Numbered from the stretch's first letter, positions 13,701 through 25,850 are shown. The stretch: DNA of 64,000 nucleotides from Antedon bifida (GCA_963402885.1 OY727094.1:29638501-29702500); one strand, 5' to 3'. Notes: generated by a model from the sequence alone, not told the origin. Numbers and translations are program-made.

Positions 13701-16700
13701 CATGTGTTTCATATGTGATACCTGTATCATGGAAAGTTAGGTAAAGGATTAGATTAGCGTCTATGATCCAGGCTGTCACATGTGATACTGTTATCAAGAA
13801 AGTTTATTTTACATCAATATTTTCATTTCACACTTGTGCTTAACAGCGCATAGAGACTATTTGTATTTTGCGCTATATAAATTGAAAACCATTAAACCAT
13901 TATGATATTGGACTAAATACAGTACCAACAAGCGACCACTTAAATTTACCATTAAGTTTCTTGTGTATAGCTACACTTTCATTACATTATGCCAATAGGG
14001 CGACTGTGTGGATAGTTGTCTATGATATATTAAGACCACAACATCTGTTTTTGTACTTCTTTCATTAATTTAATAACACGTTTATAATGATGATACGTAG
14101 GTATCATACGTCATATTTACGTAAACATTTGTTTTTAACACCATGTATTATAGGATGTAGTTATCTATGTCAACACGTGTTTTCACTAAATAGAAAATTA
14201 AAATTGAAATACGGTTGCTGAATCAAGCGCATTTATATTATAATCTGAATTTATCCGATCAATTGTTTCCATCTTAACAGGTGTTCAATACATAAATTGT
14301 AAACACAGTAATTTTTGAAGTAATTCATGGTCAGATAAATATGTGATATCAAAAGAATTAATTAAAATGACAAACAAAGAGCATTGTTGTTCTAGTGACG
14401 ATAATAAACATTGGTGAGTCCCGTGTTCATTCTGAACATAGGGGAATGAGCTGTTAGGAGCTCATTGTACTAAGCCTCGGCATTATGTGGTAGGGTGACC
14501 AGTTCCTTTCAACGCCGCTTTTTTTCTCCCTAGTATTTCAACTAGGTACTCAGTTACAGCTGAGTGGACTGGGAGTTGTCGGGAATTGAACCCAGGTCTC
14601 TCTGTATGACAGTCAAGTGTCCTAACCACTCGGCTATCCAACTCCACAAACATATATATATATATATATATATATTTTTAAGAGAGTTGTGTAAGGCCAA
14701 TTTTTTTTCCTGGTAAGACAAACACTCAATGTAGATAATCAACATGCATAAAGTGTGTCAACAACATGCATGCGCACAACAATCGTACTATTTATTGTAT
14801 AACCCCTCCTTTGGAACATCCTTTTTCAGGGGACATCCCTATAGTATTGAGGGTACACCTTTTCGTGTGTATATATATATAATACAAAATATGTTTTAAC
14901 ATCATAAAAAACCTCTACTCAGGGGACATTCTTATTAAAGGGACACTTTTTTGGGCCCAGATGATGTCGCCTATCGCCATTTAACGATCGTGTTAAACAT
15001 TATATTAACACTGCTATTGAACATGGTAATATTGAAAAGATGTTTGTGAGTCACGCAATTGATTTTCATATTATAACACTGTAGTGCAAACACGGGACAT
15101 TTAAACACGGGATATTATATTACCAGATGGCTGGTGGTCAAAACTCAAAAGTGTGATTTAAAAAAAACAAATATTTGATGTCTGTGGGAAGCAGACAACA
15201 ATAATATAACATTTAAATTGTGTTATTTCACTTTTGATTGAATCAAAATTATATTACTCAATCAATGATTGGAAAATAGACTTAGGCCTATGCATGGATC
15301 GTTTGTTCATGTCAGTATAACATTACAATATGTAATAATAAATCAAAAGTAGAGGTTGTAAATGGATTTAAAGTCGTTAAAAATGTCTAGTGGTAATGTT
15401 ACTTAATGGCCACGATTTTAAAAAAACAAATCTGAATCAATAAGGCGCACTTGGCGCCCCATACATATGAGTGATTCTATACCAGATCATTTGTAGAACC
15501 AAACAAGGTATACTGTTTTAGATTAGAAAACCAAACAATTGTTCTGTAATTTCATTAGTTTAAATAAGTAGCGTAGTAAACTGTATGGACACATTAACTA
15601 GTCAACAAGACACCAAACGACTACAACATCACTGAATTTATATCGAAAAAGTTGCATCATCAAACGTTATGTGACAAAATAATGTTATGTGACCATATTA
15701 TATGGACACGATGACGTAATCACACCATATTTGGGCACATTACACATTTTTTCCAAACTAGTTTTACAGAGTTAAAGACAGAGCTTTAGATTATGGTTTT
15801 TTTTAATAGTTGGAAAATGTTTCTGAACAGTACGGTATAAAATGAATCGGATGCAGTTACATGATCTATTGTTGTTTAACTTATTTTTTAAATCCAAATT
15901 AAGGTATGTCGTAACATTATGAACCGCCGAGGTGTTCTTATAAAATATTATATATAAAAATTATGTGCCTGTAAATGGGGTATTAATTAGTAGAGTTTCA
16001 GGGGACGGTTAATTATATTATAGAGGCTATTGGAATTAAATGCTTATTATGCTTAAATGAGTCATTTCTTTATTAATAAACACGAAGCACTGAACCGATT
16101 TCATATCTAACCCTTATTTTGTATGCCTTTGATGTGAACTTACCGAAGAAGGTTACTTGTATTAGTACTGACAATTAAATGTCCTTGTTTTTATAATTAA
16201 AACGAATAAGTATCGTAGATCGTTTATTTATTTTTTATCTCTTTAATACGTAATTAATGAGTATAGTAGTAATTGCCAATACGTCATCCATATCGCTTGT
16301 TAGTACAGAATCGAGCATTCAACCATTTAGTAATAGTATATTATCTGACTTGGATGACCAGATCTCTATTGTAAATACTGTAGTAGTTTTATTTAGAGTC
16401 TGGTCACTTAAATGTAGAATTTCCCCAAGTCTGTAGTTATTTCGAGGCTTTTCGATGTTTTTATGACCCTAAAATATCAAGCTCAAATATTAAACGTATG
16501 AAACGCCATATTTGTCAAAATATTTATCTTTTTACTAATATTAAGTCAAAACTCCGTCTGGAACCCAGACTAACTTAAATGTTATGATGAAATACTTACG
16601 TTTGATATATAAAAATAAAGGCTTCGAAAATACATTTTCAAATAATGTTTATAAGAAGATAAGGAAGTCTCAGCATTCTTGCTTACAAATCCTAGATTCC

Positions 16701-19700
16701 GATGTTCAAATCCTGACCTAAGTATACCATGTTTAACATAGTGCCACTGCCATATTTAGAAAACATGAATAACTAAAAACATACATTAATTTTTAACACA
16801 AACAACCAGAGCAAACTTTATTGATAGAGCCTTAATTTCATAATACTTAACGTGTTTTCTTTTTTGTTTTATAAATATGTATTTCCTGTAATTATTATCA
16901 TAATTGGTTGACAAACACAGCGTTCCACCACATAATGTTTTGCACATATAGTGTAAACTGTATATTTTCCCTCTTGAGATGCCATCAATCTTACTCAACT
17001 CATAAGTAATTCAAATTTGGTTTCAAGATTGGTGATGATTAAAATTAATCTGTAATTTAGTAGTGCTTTAACCTTACTTAATTTCGCAAATTTAATAATG
17101 ATTGATTGTTTCTTTTAAAATATTCATTGCATTATCAGTATTAGTCTTTTGGTACGGGTGGTGGTGGTGATACCGGTTTTTTGTTAGGGGTGGTGGTTAT
17201 TGTGGTGTTACCGGTCTTTTGATGGGGGTAGTCATGTTGTGATGCGGGTGGGGGGTGTTATAGGGCTGATTATAGTCTTGGTTGTTTTGGCGTGTTTTCT
17301 ATTTGGTTATGAGTGGTGGTTGGGTCTTTGTCGTTGTGGTGGTCGTGCTGGACTGTTGTGCGACTGCTCTTTTGTTATAGGATTGGTAATAGTCGAGGTG
17401 AGTGTAGTGTGACGGGTCTTTGATAAGCGTAGTGGTTGCTGCTGCTGAATCTTCCAGAATTAGTGTTTGCTACTATTAGACTTATTATCCTTTGGTTACT
17501 AAAGGAAAATTGTATATGTAAATAATTAATAAATAATTCAAATATTTTCAATTTAAATTTCAACCCGTATCCAACAGTGAGTTAACGCGCTAATTACCCA
17601 GACGGCATCTAGACTCGATAGAAGCGGAGATTCAAAAGGAATAAAACATATAATACTACAGTCAATGATCTCATAGAGACATAATTAAAACAATCTAACG
17701 CCATTAATACAATCACAATTTAGGATTGGACTGTCTTTAACAACCCTATCTGTATCTTTAAATGTCTAGTAAATGTTGAAATTGCTCACAACGCAATTCC
17801 GCTGCACATTGTTTTAAGGCAACCTTGAAAGTACGGTAAGAAGTATGGAATCTATTTTTACCAGCAATAATGTTATAAACTATTATAAATAAAGTAATAA
17901 ATGCTTTTCTGTTGCCACATTCAGGTGAACTTCGCCTCCATATCAATTATATTCCCCCCGAGATTTGTTTCCTCAATCCTAACTATTGAAAGTATAATTC
18001 TGCACTGGTTCATTCGTGTGGATGCGATTTCACATTATGATCAAGTCTAAATTATCTTCTAATTACTTGGTCACGTAGACTATCATATTACATTATACAG
18101 AATGATATTCAATATGGTATTTTTTGTCGCTTGTAAAGGTTTACTGCATATTATGAATTTATAGGAAAATGAAAATTGAAAATTAAGGGTTCCTAAATTG
18201 GCCAATGATTCTCCTTATATTGTATCTCCACATATAGGATTGTCCAGTATCTTGTTAACTGTGATACAGGGTCACATTAGGTGTCATTATTTATTATGTT
18301 TAAAGTTAGGTTTATAGCATGTGATACATATGTGGCAGTGTATCAAAGAATTTGCCTATGATACTGTACACATTATTGATACAGTACGCAGAATCGATCT
18401 GCTACAACCTGTATTGAGTTCAATTTTCTTTATCATTTACTGTAAAGCCCAAAAGTGTCGTGGCCCTAAAGTATATATTTTTGTTCTGGGGGGTTTGCTT
18501 TTATATACCGTAATATATAATATAATAATATATAAAAACAAATATATATATTTTTAATACAGGGATCATTGAGTATTCTAAAATCATGAAAAGTTAAACA
18601 TACATATGATTAAAATGCACTTGACACCGCTGACGCTTTCAACATACTCAACCGATCTTTTCTTTTGTCCTATTGTGTTACATTGCGCACCAGACGAGTT
18701 TATTTCCAATCATAACACTATTAGGCCTAACGCATTTACTAATTTGTATCAATTCTCAATTAATCTTCTAACAATAATAGACTAGCAAACATTATCATAG
18801 ATTATCTTATGCTTTCCGTGATACACATAATAACAATAAGGTTCTCTCAAACTAGGTAAAACAGACCACTCGATTCTTTTACTGTATTTCTATTGTCATA
18901 GGCAAATTGTATAATACAGTGTCACATCATAGCACATTACCGAAGGTTAAGTTGAGTGTTATATTATGACATAGGATGCAGGCATCACATGTGATGCTGT
19001 ATCAAAGTATTTGTGTACAAATATAGATGCAGTATCAAGGATTGACTGAGCATACGATGTTTAATTTGGTCGGTGATACTCGGTGGTACACGGTAAGAAT
19101 GAGTGATCAAGCAAAGTACTTATACCCCTAAGGTGTGATTTATTTATATATTACTCACATTTGAAGTGTCATTAGTTGGTATTATTCATAACTAACAATA
19201 CATTAGCGAATTGGTTTGCTGGCGGTGGTAGAACTTAGCGTTTTATACGGATTATTTTCACTGTGGAAGTTATACAAGAAAGATTTGAATAGACTATGCT
19301 TAAGCCCTTTATTTTGATGGACCTAACGCGGTTTTGCAATCAGAAATTATTCTGCATAAAACAATGGATTATCGTATATTCTTATCACGTCCTCGATCTT
19401 ACTTCTGCGCACCTTTAAGTTTACGTGATTTTTGTTAATCCACAAAGTTTAGGGCACGCAACCAGGAACCGTTCCTATTGGGATGCAACGGAAGGACGTA
19501 CGCGGAAACTTTAAATAAAGATGAATGAATGAATGACATGTCGCATTTCAAGTGAGAACAAAGTTTTAGAATATATCGTTTTCGAAGCTTTTGATTTGCG
19601 AAGACCTGTGGAAAATCCATGTTAATAGAAGCGTCCTCGGTCGTCGCCCGGACCTAACAACTAAAACTGAAGCACATCCTAACTTCCCCGCATGCGCACA

Positions 19701-22700
19701 ATGAATTTACATGACGTCGGTCGTCGCAAATCGAAAGCTTCCTATTATATACCGTCGTCGCCAAAGCTTCAACATTCATCAATACTAAAATGTTGAAGAC
19801 TCACAATAATACCTGCTTAGATAGCTAGATTACCAAACAGATAGATGGGCAGTAAATCAAATTACAAGAAAAACGTGTGCATAGACGCTTAAGTTACTAG
19901 TTGAAAGTGTTTCATCCATGCAACATTATTTAATATATCCACCAATTAACTGCCATGCCTCTCTATCATCCCCTGGAGGAATATAAATTATTTAGTTTAA
20001 AAATTACAATAAGGTTCAATTTACATTGATCTATGTACACAACCGAGATGGCTTAATATTTCGTGTGTTGTTTTTATCCCTAAACGAGAATGTTAATTTC
20101 CGGCGCGTTTTTTTAAGAAGCGTTTCTACCAAATTATATGTAAGAATAGACCTACTTTCCAGGTTTCGATTGTTTATGCTACTTGCGTACGTCCTTAACT
20201 GCTTATTAATAAGAAAAAAATTATATTAAAAATAGAATATCGCGTGCATATATGACTTTACAGAGAGAAATAGGGGTTAGAATAACAGACTTGTCGTCAA
20301 ATCCCTAAGTCCAGAGTTCAAATCGTTGCCTAGTGCCACAGTTGTAACTCACGAATTTTTTGAGTACTTTTAGATGAATGTCATGGTTTTTTTTTATTTA
20401 ACGTGTAAAGTATTTATACGGAATTCTATAGCAAAACTATTACAAAAGATAAGATATAAAAAACTAGAAATTCACATTTTCGTGAGGCATTTCGCGAATG
20501 ATTGTAAAATGAAACGGTAGAGGGGTACGTATGACCAGGGAGTTGTAACAACTCCCTGGTATGACCAGCTATTAGCGTTAAACAACTGGTACGGTACTGA
20601 TACCGTAGACAATCATGGCGACTACATTGTACACCTGACTTACTTCGACTTTAGTTGATACTGTTTGAATCGTTTGTTAGGAAATATTTTAATGAATATA
20701 TATATATAGTTTATAAAATGTATATTTAAAGAGATAAGTACATTTTATCACATTTCACACCAGTATTTTATTTCCAACGTTATCCTAAATTCTTTCTGTG
20801 GTCAGACAAGTGGAAATCAGGTCGTTTTTCCAACGATTACTAGATCGAACATTGGCAATTATTTTGGCGCCAGTATTCATAAAATTATTTTACAATTCAA
20901 ACTCAACGTGGAATTATTATTTATCTTAAATAAAGTACTATAATCGTTACTGAATACATTTATGTGCGCGCACCTGTCTGAGAACCAATGTGTGTTAATG
21001 TATGTCTATTAAATAGTCTGCAAAAATACGTGCTATTTTCAACAATTATCAATTTCAATATAATATTAGGCCTAATATTCACAATATAGGTTAGTTAGTC
21101 TGTGATGAAAGTTTAGAAGGAACCCTATAAGGAACACCTCTTTGATCAAAGTGAACTTGGATTGGCCGTTAAGTGTTAATTATTACCTCTCGTTCGTTTT
21201 AATAATGGTGTCACCACCTAAATAGAACGGTTCTCTGGATATGGATGTTCCAAAGTAGGTGTTTTACTTTGCAGTATTTTGTTTTCATACTGTAATATAT
21301 AATGATTAAATACTCTTCAACAATCGGCCCTCCTCGGATTTTCAATACTAAACCTAAATATTCAAAATTCCTGATCTTGGTTTAACGAGAAACAATACAA
21401 ATGCAAATGATGGCTTACAAGTAATTCTTGATATTTCAGTAAGACCCTTATTAAGGGTACACCTTCTGGACAAGACAATGTCCTGTCCCTTAATAAAGGT
21501 GTCTCCTGAATTTGAGGTGTTCAAATGGAGATGTTAAGTTCAGTGTTTGTTTTCATCAATGTATTATAGTCTACCCAAGATTAGTGTGATGTGCCCAAAT
21601 ATGGTAGTGATATGTCCAGATATGGTAGTGATATGTCCAGATATGGTAGTGATATGACATCATCATGTCCATATATGGGCACATCACATTTTTTTGTCAC
21701 ATAAAGTTTGATAGTGTAGACAGAGCTTTAGGAAAAGGAAAACTTTTGCAATTTTATAAACTGCAATTGCGGCAATGGAAATACAAATGACGCTCAACCA
21801 GGTCTTTTAAAACAATATATACAGAGCGCCATTATATTCTGTGAAATTTAATTTATAATTTAATTTCTAGTAACCAATCAGTAAAGATAAATTCTCATGT
21901 TTGCTAAACATGAAATTCTTTGCGTATCTGACAAACTGGATCAAATTTACCGTAATAACTATAGCTTTACCATAGCAACAATAATTGACAATGCAAGTAT
22001 TGTAATTTTCTTGTACTATAAATATGGAATTTGTAACGAGTTTTTGTAATATGAACTTGATTATTATACTGGGTAGTAGATTATTCGAGTGAATTAATTC
22101 GCTGAAGCTCATCGTAAAGTCATTTCTTAATTTGGTGTAGCACGAGTTTTGATGTTAGCGCGATAGAACTTCTCCACTGTAAATTATAAGAAGTGATAAC
22201 TTAAACACGTAAATGTCATATTTATATCGCCTACAACTCCCTTGGGTATCTTGTATTATTCAGTTGCGTTTAATGTTGTAATGAAATAAGGATTGTAACC
22301 AAGACACGTCCATTTCAATGAAGGCACGTGGACACGTGCATTGTACCGTAATATATTCAATGTCACATTTATTATTAATTTTATATTAATGACTTATTAT
22401 CACCATTATCAGAATATTTTGAAAACATACAATTTATGAAAATAATTAATATTCATCAAACTGTTCGATAGATAGAATATAAACATCATATTAGAATGGT
22501 GATATTTGTTTGCCTGTTTTCTATCATCATAGTGGGAATTCTGTAAGTGAAATTAACATTGACGTTATAGTACGTAATTTGCAACAAATGAAATTCTCCC
22601 TATAATCTAGCGAAGGACAGTATTGTTATTGTTTTACTGCAATAATATATAATAATAATCTCCATCACTCAATTGATGGTAATCCCTTCACATCAAACTG

Positions 22701-25700
22701 TACACACCGCCATTTCCATTTACCCCCTCCTTTAGCCCCTCCCTTTGTATCCAATCCCCCTGGTTTGACTCCCCTTTTATCCCCCTCCCTTTGAATACTC
22801 ATTCCGTTGGTCCTATTTCCCAGACAGTCGCGAGAATAAGTCTGGGGTTAGCCTATCAGACAGGATTTGAACCATCACCTGAGCAAACACCATTACAACC
22901 ACAACATCTCCACGCTGGTTGAAGCATTTAATTGTTCATATCTATGACATCATTCTCGGTGTTGCATGTATAATTTATACAGCTTTTTAACAAGGCAAAT
23001 TTGGTGGTACAGTGTCTCATAATGTATTGCATCTAATACCTTAACATAAGTTTAACCTTTAAACTTAACTTAATACAGGCGTCACATGTAGTACATGTGT
23101 GACACTGTATTATAGACTTTGCCTATGATACTGGACATATAATTCTATGTGGAGATACAGTACAAAGAATCAGTAGAAGCACAATTCCACTTCGGTTGAA
23201 ACATTTCAACGTTCGCATCTGCTGTGAAATCATTTTGGCAATAAAACTTTTTATTACAAAATAAGTGAACGTAAATCTCCAGTCACTGAAAATCTCAGTT
23301 TAAAATTATAATTACTGAGAAAACAGTTAAAAATTTGCATTTTAATAGGTATTGATGTAGTACGGCATCTCCATTGAATATTTTTATTCATTAATTTTTT
23401 TTTTTAATTGCTCCACAATTAATACCTTTTACATTTAAAATACACGTAGTATTAACAGATTTTCACTGATTTAGTGACTAATTATCATAAAACTATCAAT
23501 AGAAATTGAATTATGTATTTAATTTTTGCCTATGATTTAAATCTATGTTTTCACGGTCACGATTAAATACACTCAATCAATCGGCTTAACTTGCGTTCAA
23601 ACATGTTATATAACATTACTCTCTATTATTATTATCGGAGTTAATAACGGAGGTATAAAAGACTTACCGGATCACACGAATTTGTTTGCAACTCGGATAT
23701 GATTGGGATCAGCTTAAATCAGTTATATGCACTGCTCAATAATGGTAACAAAATAACCTCTGAAAACCATCGGAGTTATTAGGCGTACATCGGAGTTTCA
23801 TCGGAATTACACGAACGTCGGTTGTAACTCGGATATGGTTCACATCAGCTTAAATCGGTTCTATTCACGTTAAACTACCGTGTGAACACTGCTCAAATGG
23901 TCACACAATAACCTCTGTTATTAGGCGTACATCGGAGTGTTATCGGAGTTAACGAATTACACGAAAGTCGGTTGTAACTCGGATTATGATTCGGATTCTG
24001 ATTACCCTTAAAGGGTACCTCCGCGTTTAAAATTGCTATTGTCTGTTATAACATATACAACTTTGCAACAACATTGATAACCCCACTTATTATTGTAAAC
24101 CCGGAGTACCCCTTTAACGCAAAGTATTGCTATTACTGAACGCGTTATCCGTATCCGAAATAAAACATAATTACGGTGATTATTTGTATTCTGTAGATAC
24201 ATACACAAGGTACAGACAATTCATTAATTATGTAATTATACATAATGTATAACAATATTGAATTATAATCGCGAATTTTAAAACTATAACTCCAATGGCA
24301 AATCTAAGCAGATAGATTAGAGTAATTTATATTGATCAAGCTACGAATAATGGAACGAATGCCCACATGTTATACATTTCATCAATCTATTTTTAGAATT
24401 CGTATAATCATTAATTTTTTTTTATTATTATACAGTACCTGTTTTCGTTGAATTCGATTGTCCTAATTATCTTGGAAATATATATTTATACATCTGCAGG
24501 AGTTATTTAATTAATTTAATATTCTTATTCATTGTGGATTTCATCTGAAGTTTTATTTTAGGAATCAATTATTCAGAAGTTGTACAATAAGTGATTGATT
24601 GCAATATACGCTACATTTAAACTAAAAATATTATTTTAATAATTGCACATACCTATTGACACCACACTGTTTAATATAATAGTTCCGGTAATAATACATT
24701 ACTTAAGTAGGTCTAATAGAAAATAACCAACATTGTTACATTTCTATATTATTACCACCCTTATTGCATCCCAAAAGACTTTCATTGGCAGTAGGAAGAC
24801 CACAGTGATATCATGCTGCAAGCCAGCGTAGCCATGCTTAGTTACGCTCGTGTTTTTTTATGCCTAATTAATATAACCCATGTCATATATATAAACACAA
24901 GAGGCAAAGAACATTAATTCTAAACCGCCCGGTGATATACTGAAATTTAATTAATTAATTTGAAACGATAAAGATGAGGAAATCTGTGAGAATGAGAAAA
25001 AGTCGCCCCAACCGAGACTCGAACTCGGACCGCCTGCTTGATATGCAGATGTCCTAACCATTAGACCACTGGGGCTTTCATGGTATTGTTCGAACTCGAT
25101 TGGATAACGACTCTTTAACATTCTCGGCGTTAACATTAACGACTCTTTAACATTCATGTCATATATATATATATATATCTGTTGACATATTGTAGATCAG
25201 AGACGTACTGTCGTAATTGTACATCATTATATTTCTTGATTTAATTAAAAATATGGTATTAATATTAATATACAAACAAGTTTATGGAACTGGGTTAGAT
25301 GATTGTATACAACGACCACAAAAGGGTACTTAAAATGCATTGGCATGTGTTATGGAAATTATATATTAAATGATAGTTTTGTGTAGACCTACGGTAGTAG
25401 GCTACACTTCCCCCACGTTACATGGACGTCATGAATATACCAATATGTACATTAAGAATTAATTGTCTATCCTAGGTCTGCACAAAAATAAAAAAAATAT
25501 ACAAAATAATCAAAAACGTACAAGAGTAGGCCTACATATTCATTGACATGGTTCGTCCGTGTGACGGTATGTAAAGACACGTATTATGTTTGTTTATATT
25601 AATAATTAATGTTATATAGCTTACCCGACTACATATGTGATAATCAACAACTGTATAAGTCTATTAGTTGCACCGGCCTTCCAACTGTTAATATGAACCA

Positions 25701-25788
25701 TCTTAGGGGTGTCATACTCCAAGAACGAGTCTAATGTAGTTCTCCCCCAAATAGAGGCAGCAGTGTGGAATCTCTTAAATGACGACAT
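4694..25788 (-). CDS. P2X ATP-gated cation channel, 5' part (exons 1a, 2, 3; gene runs off the left side)
   Basis: P2X subunits form trimeric plasma-membrane cation channels opened by extracellular ATP. Three minus-strand exons join in phase: 25625-25788 (164 nt), 7732-7915 (184 nt) and 4694-4768 (75 nt, or 72 nt with the alternative acceptor). The joined protein has a cytosolic tail with EYDTPK at residues 24-29, a first membrane segment at about residues 42-62 (NRLIQLLIITYVVGYVIVWN), the ATP-phosphate-binding lysines in AKVKG (K77 and K79, matching vertebrate P2X4 K67 and K69), the family signature VWDVSDYVIPPQ at 105-116, and the first conserved ectodomain cysteine in QTQTFC. Exon borders fall where vertebrate P2X genes have them. 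The later exons (rest of the ectodomain, second membrane segment, C-terminus) should lie at lower coordinates; I did not find them between 1 and 4693. A second possible first exon is at 39059-39213. Family identity is close to certain; the vertebrate paralogue is not assignable. Confidence 0.9.
4769..7731 (-). other. P2X intron 2 (about 2.96 kb)
   Basis: Bounded by the exon 2 donor and exon 3 acceptor. AT-rich; no element or exon recognised. Confidence 0.7.
7732..7915 (-). CDS. P2X exon 2
   Basis: The exon encodes 61 codons plus one base completing the glycine split with exon 1. It holds the outer end of the first membrane segment (YVIVWNHGYQD), the two ATP-binding lysines in AKVKG, a possible N-glycosylation site (FTNITN) and the signature RVWDVSDYVIPPQ. 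The acceptor is ttttttctgtag|TTATG and the donor is CCACAG|gtaatc. The residues between FTNITN and VWD look a little longer than in vertebrate P2X4. Confidence 0.93.
8254..8798. repeat. Family A inverted-repeat element, longest copy
   Basis: Ends are TTAAAGATGTATTGTCCC and GGGACAATACATCTTTAA, exact inverses. Subterminal arms are A/T-rich and roughly inverted. No coding capacity is seen. Lies in P2X intron 1. Confidence 0.7.
8937..9057. repeat. Family C element
   Basis: AAAGCTTGGTCCACACTACA at the left, GACCAATCACAAGCGAC in the body, CCTGGTGGGAACCATG at the right. Confidence 0.55.
9168..9862. repeat. Tandem duplication, two diverged units of about 330 bp
   Basis: Unit 1 (9168-9497) and unit 2 (9528-9862) share GGAAAAACTGGTTGA, CGATATTATTAATATTTACA, TCAAATCAAATCAATATTTA, CAAAATATCTCTCAAT and AAACGCCGAAT-like ends. 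The TTATTTCTTCCAC stretch resembles a retroelement tail read from the other strand. Confidence 0.7.
12274..12610. repeat. Minisatellite, about 22-bp unit
   Basis: Units such as CCCTTTACTCTAACATTAAT and CCCCTTATTCTAACAATAAA repeat about 15 times with length changes. Confidence 0.8.
13588..13797. repeat. Family E repeat
   Basis: Contains TGCTGTATCTCCACAGTTTT, TCATATGTGATACCTGTATC and GGCTGTCACATGTGATACTG, motifs shared by the other family E copies. Confidence 0.5.
14400..14645 (-). repeat. tRNA-derived SINE
   Basis: The tRNA head spans 14572-14645 on the minus strand: acceptor arms GGAGTTG/CAACTCC pair perfectly, box A TAGCCGAGTGG matches the consensus, and box B GGTTCAATTCC differs by one base. 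A GTC triplet sits in the presumed anticodon loop, but the anticodon stem is weak. A body (CAGTCCACTCAGCTGTAACT and onward to about 14400) follows in the same orientation, as in many invertebrate tRNA-SINEs. A (TA)n run lies just upstream at 14652-14675. Confidence 0.6.
14815..14955. repeat. Family D element, degraded
   Basis: Contains CAGGGGACATCCCTATAG, GAGGGTACACCTTTTCG and CAGGGGACATTCTTATTAAA. Confidence 0.4.
15650..15787. repeat. Family B element, degraded copy
   Basis: Contains ATGGACACGATGACGTAATC, CATATTTGGGCACATTACAC and the terminal AGACAGAGCTTTA of family B. The left end is eroded. Confidence 0.55.
17150..17440 (+). repeat. G-rich low-complexity stretch (GGTGGT, GGGGG runs)
   Basis: Runs such as GGGTGGTGGTGGTGATACCGG and GGGTGGGGGGTG, with loosely repeated ACCGG...TTTTG units. 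The open frames here follow from base composition; no protein family is recognised. Confidence 0.55.
18215..18420. repeat. Family E repeat
   Basis: Contains TGTATCTCCACATATAGGAT, GATACATATGTGGCAGTGTA and TTTGCCTATGATACTGTACA. Confidence 0.5.
18895..19060. repeat. Family E repeat
   Basis: Contains CATAGGCAAATTGTATAATA, CAGTGTCACATCATAGCAC and CATCACATGTGATGCTGTAT. Confidence 0.5.
20534..20560. repeat. Perfect palindrome, 13-bp arms with one central base
   Basis: ACCAGGGAGTTGT, A, ACAACTCCCTGGT. The octamer ATGACCAG overlaps its left end and recurs at its right end. Confidence 0.85.
21444..21525. repeat. Family D element
   Basis: CCCTTATTAAGGGTACACCT and TCCCTTAATAAAGGTGTCTC face each other as inverted arms around GTCCTG. 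Confidence 0.45.
21564..21730. repeat. Family B element with internal tandem expansion
   Basis: The unit ATGTCCAGATATGGTAGTGAT is repeated inside the element, and the right end GATAGTGTAGACAGAGCTTT is intact. Other copies have this internal block once. Confidence 0.65.
22995..23175. repeat. Family E repeat
   Basis: CAGGCGTCACATGTAGTACA and ACATGTGTGACACTGTATTA make a palindrome, followed by TTTGCCTATGATACTGG and TGGAGATACAGTACAAAG. Confidence 0.55.
23630..24000. repeat. Three imperfect tandem units with TCGGAGTTA motifs
   Basis: Shared pieces are AATAACCTCTG, TTATTAGGCGTACATCGGAG, ATTACACGAA.GTCGGTTGTAACTCGGAT and ATCAGCTTAAATC. Units start at about 23630, 23753 and 23909. Confidence 0.6.
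24009..24118. repeat. Family G short inverted-repeat element
   Basis: AAAGGGTACCTCCGCGTTTA at the left is the near-inverse of TAAACCCGGAGTACCCCTTT at the right; about 110 bp, no coding capacity. Confidence 0.6.
24997..25001 (-). terminator. Pol III terminator of the tRNA
   Basis: Five T residues on the minus strand directly after the tRNA 3' end (ACTTTTTCTC). Confidence 0.6.
25004..25075 (-). tRNA. tRNA gene with AUC anticodon (Asp codon GAU) in a Glu-like body
   Basis: The 72-nt minus-strand sequence folds into a full cloverleaf. The acceptor stem GCCCCAG/TTGGGGC has a final G-U pair; the D stem is GTCT/GGAC, the anticodon stem TCTGC/GCAGG, the variable loop CGGT, and the T stem CCGAG/CTCGG around TTCGAGT; the discriminator base is G. 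Box A (TGGTCTAATGG) and box B (AGTTCGAGTCT) are present, and TTTTT follows within four bases as a Pol III terminator. The anticodon loop ATATCAA puts ATC at positions 34-36 after the normal U33, but A32 is unusual. D-arm and T-arm resemble tRNA-Glu. It could be a real tRNA, a drifted pseudogene, or the head of a SINE; I see no repeat body beside it. Confidence 0.65.
25625..25788 (-). CDS. P2X exon 1a (start codon, N-terminal tail, first membrane segment)
   Basis: The exon encodes 54 residues plus two bases (GG) and ends at a gtaagc donor; the first base of exon 2 completes glycine 55. It contains FLEYDTPKMV, the P2X N-terminal signature with the conserved T-P-K phosphorylation motif, then the membrane segment RLIQLLIITYVVG. 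I place the start at the ATG whose complement is 25786-25788 (MSSFKRF...), giving a 21-residue tail before FLEYDTP. An in-frame ATG at 25831-25833 is possible, but a TATATAAA at 25851-25858 would put transcription start close to or downstream of it. Confidence 0.87.
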
Positions 25789-25850
25789 AATGATAGCTTC
25801 CTTTATAAAAAGATCTTCTGTTAAAACACTCAACAGATAACATACAACGA

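Larger units (their letters stand above)
7916..25624 (-). other. P2X intron 1 (about 17.7 kb from exon 1a)
   Basis: Contains the repeats listed between 8254 and 24118 and the tRNA at 25004. The remaining stretches (9863-12273, 12611-13362, 15788-17149, 19061-20533, 21731-22994, 24119-25003) are AT-rich with no recognised coding sequence. Confidence 0.6.

Noticed and set aside
14554-14745. 63-codon minus frame
   Set aside because: It is translation of the tRNA-derived SINE head and a (TA)n run.
17758-17946. 62-codon minus frame ending RTFKVALKQCAAELRCEQF
   Set aside because: It looks slightly gene-like, but I cannot match it to a family or find convincing splice partners.
24951-25157. 68-codon minus frame
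   Set aside because: It is translation of the tRNA and its flanks.
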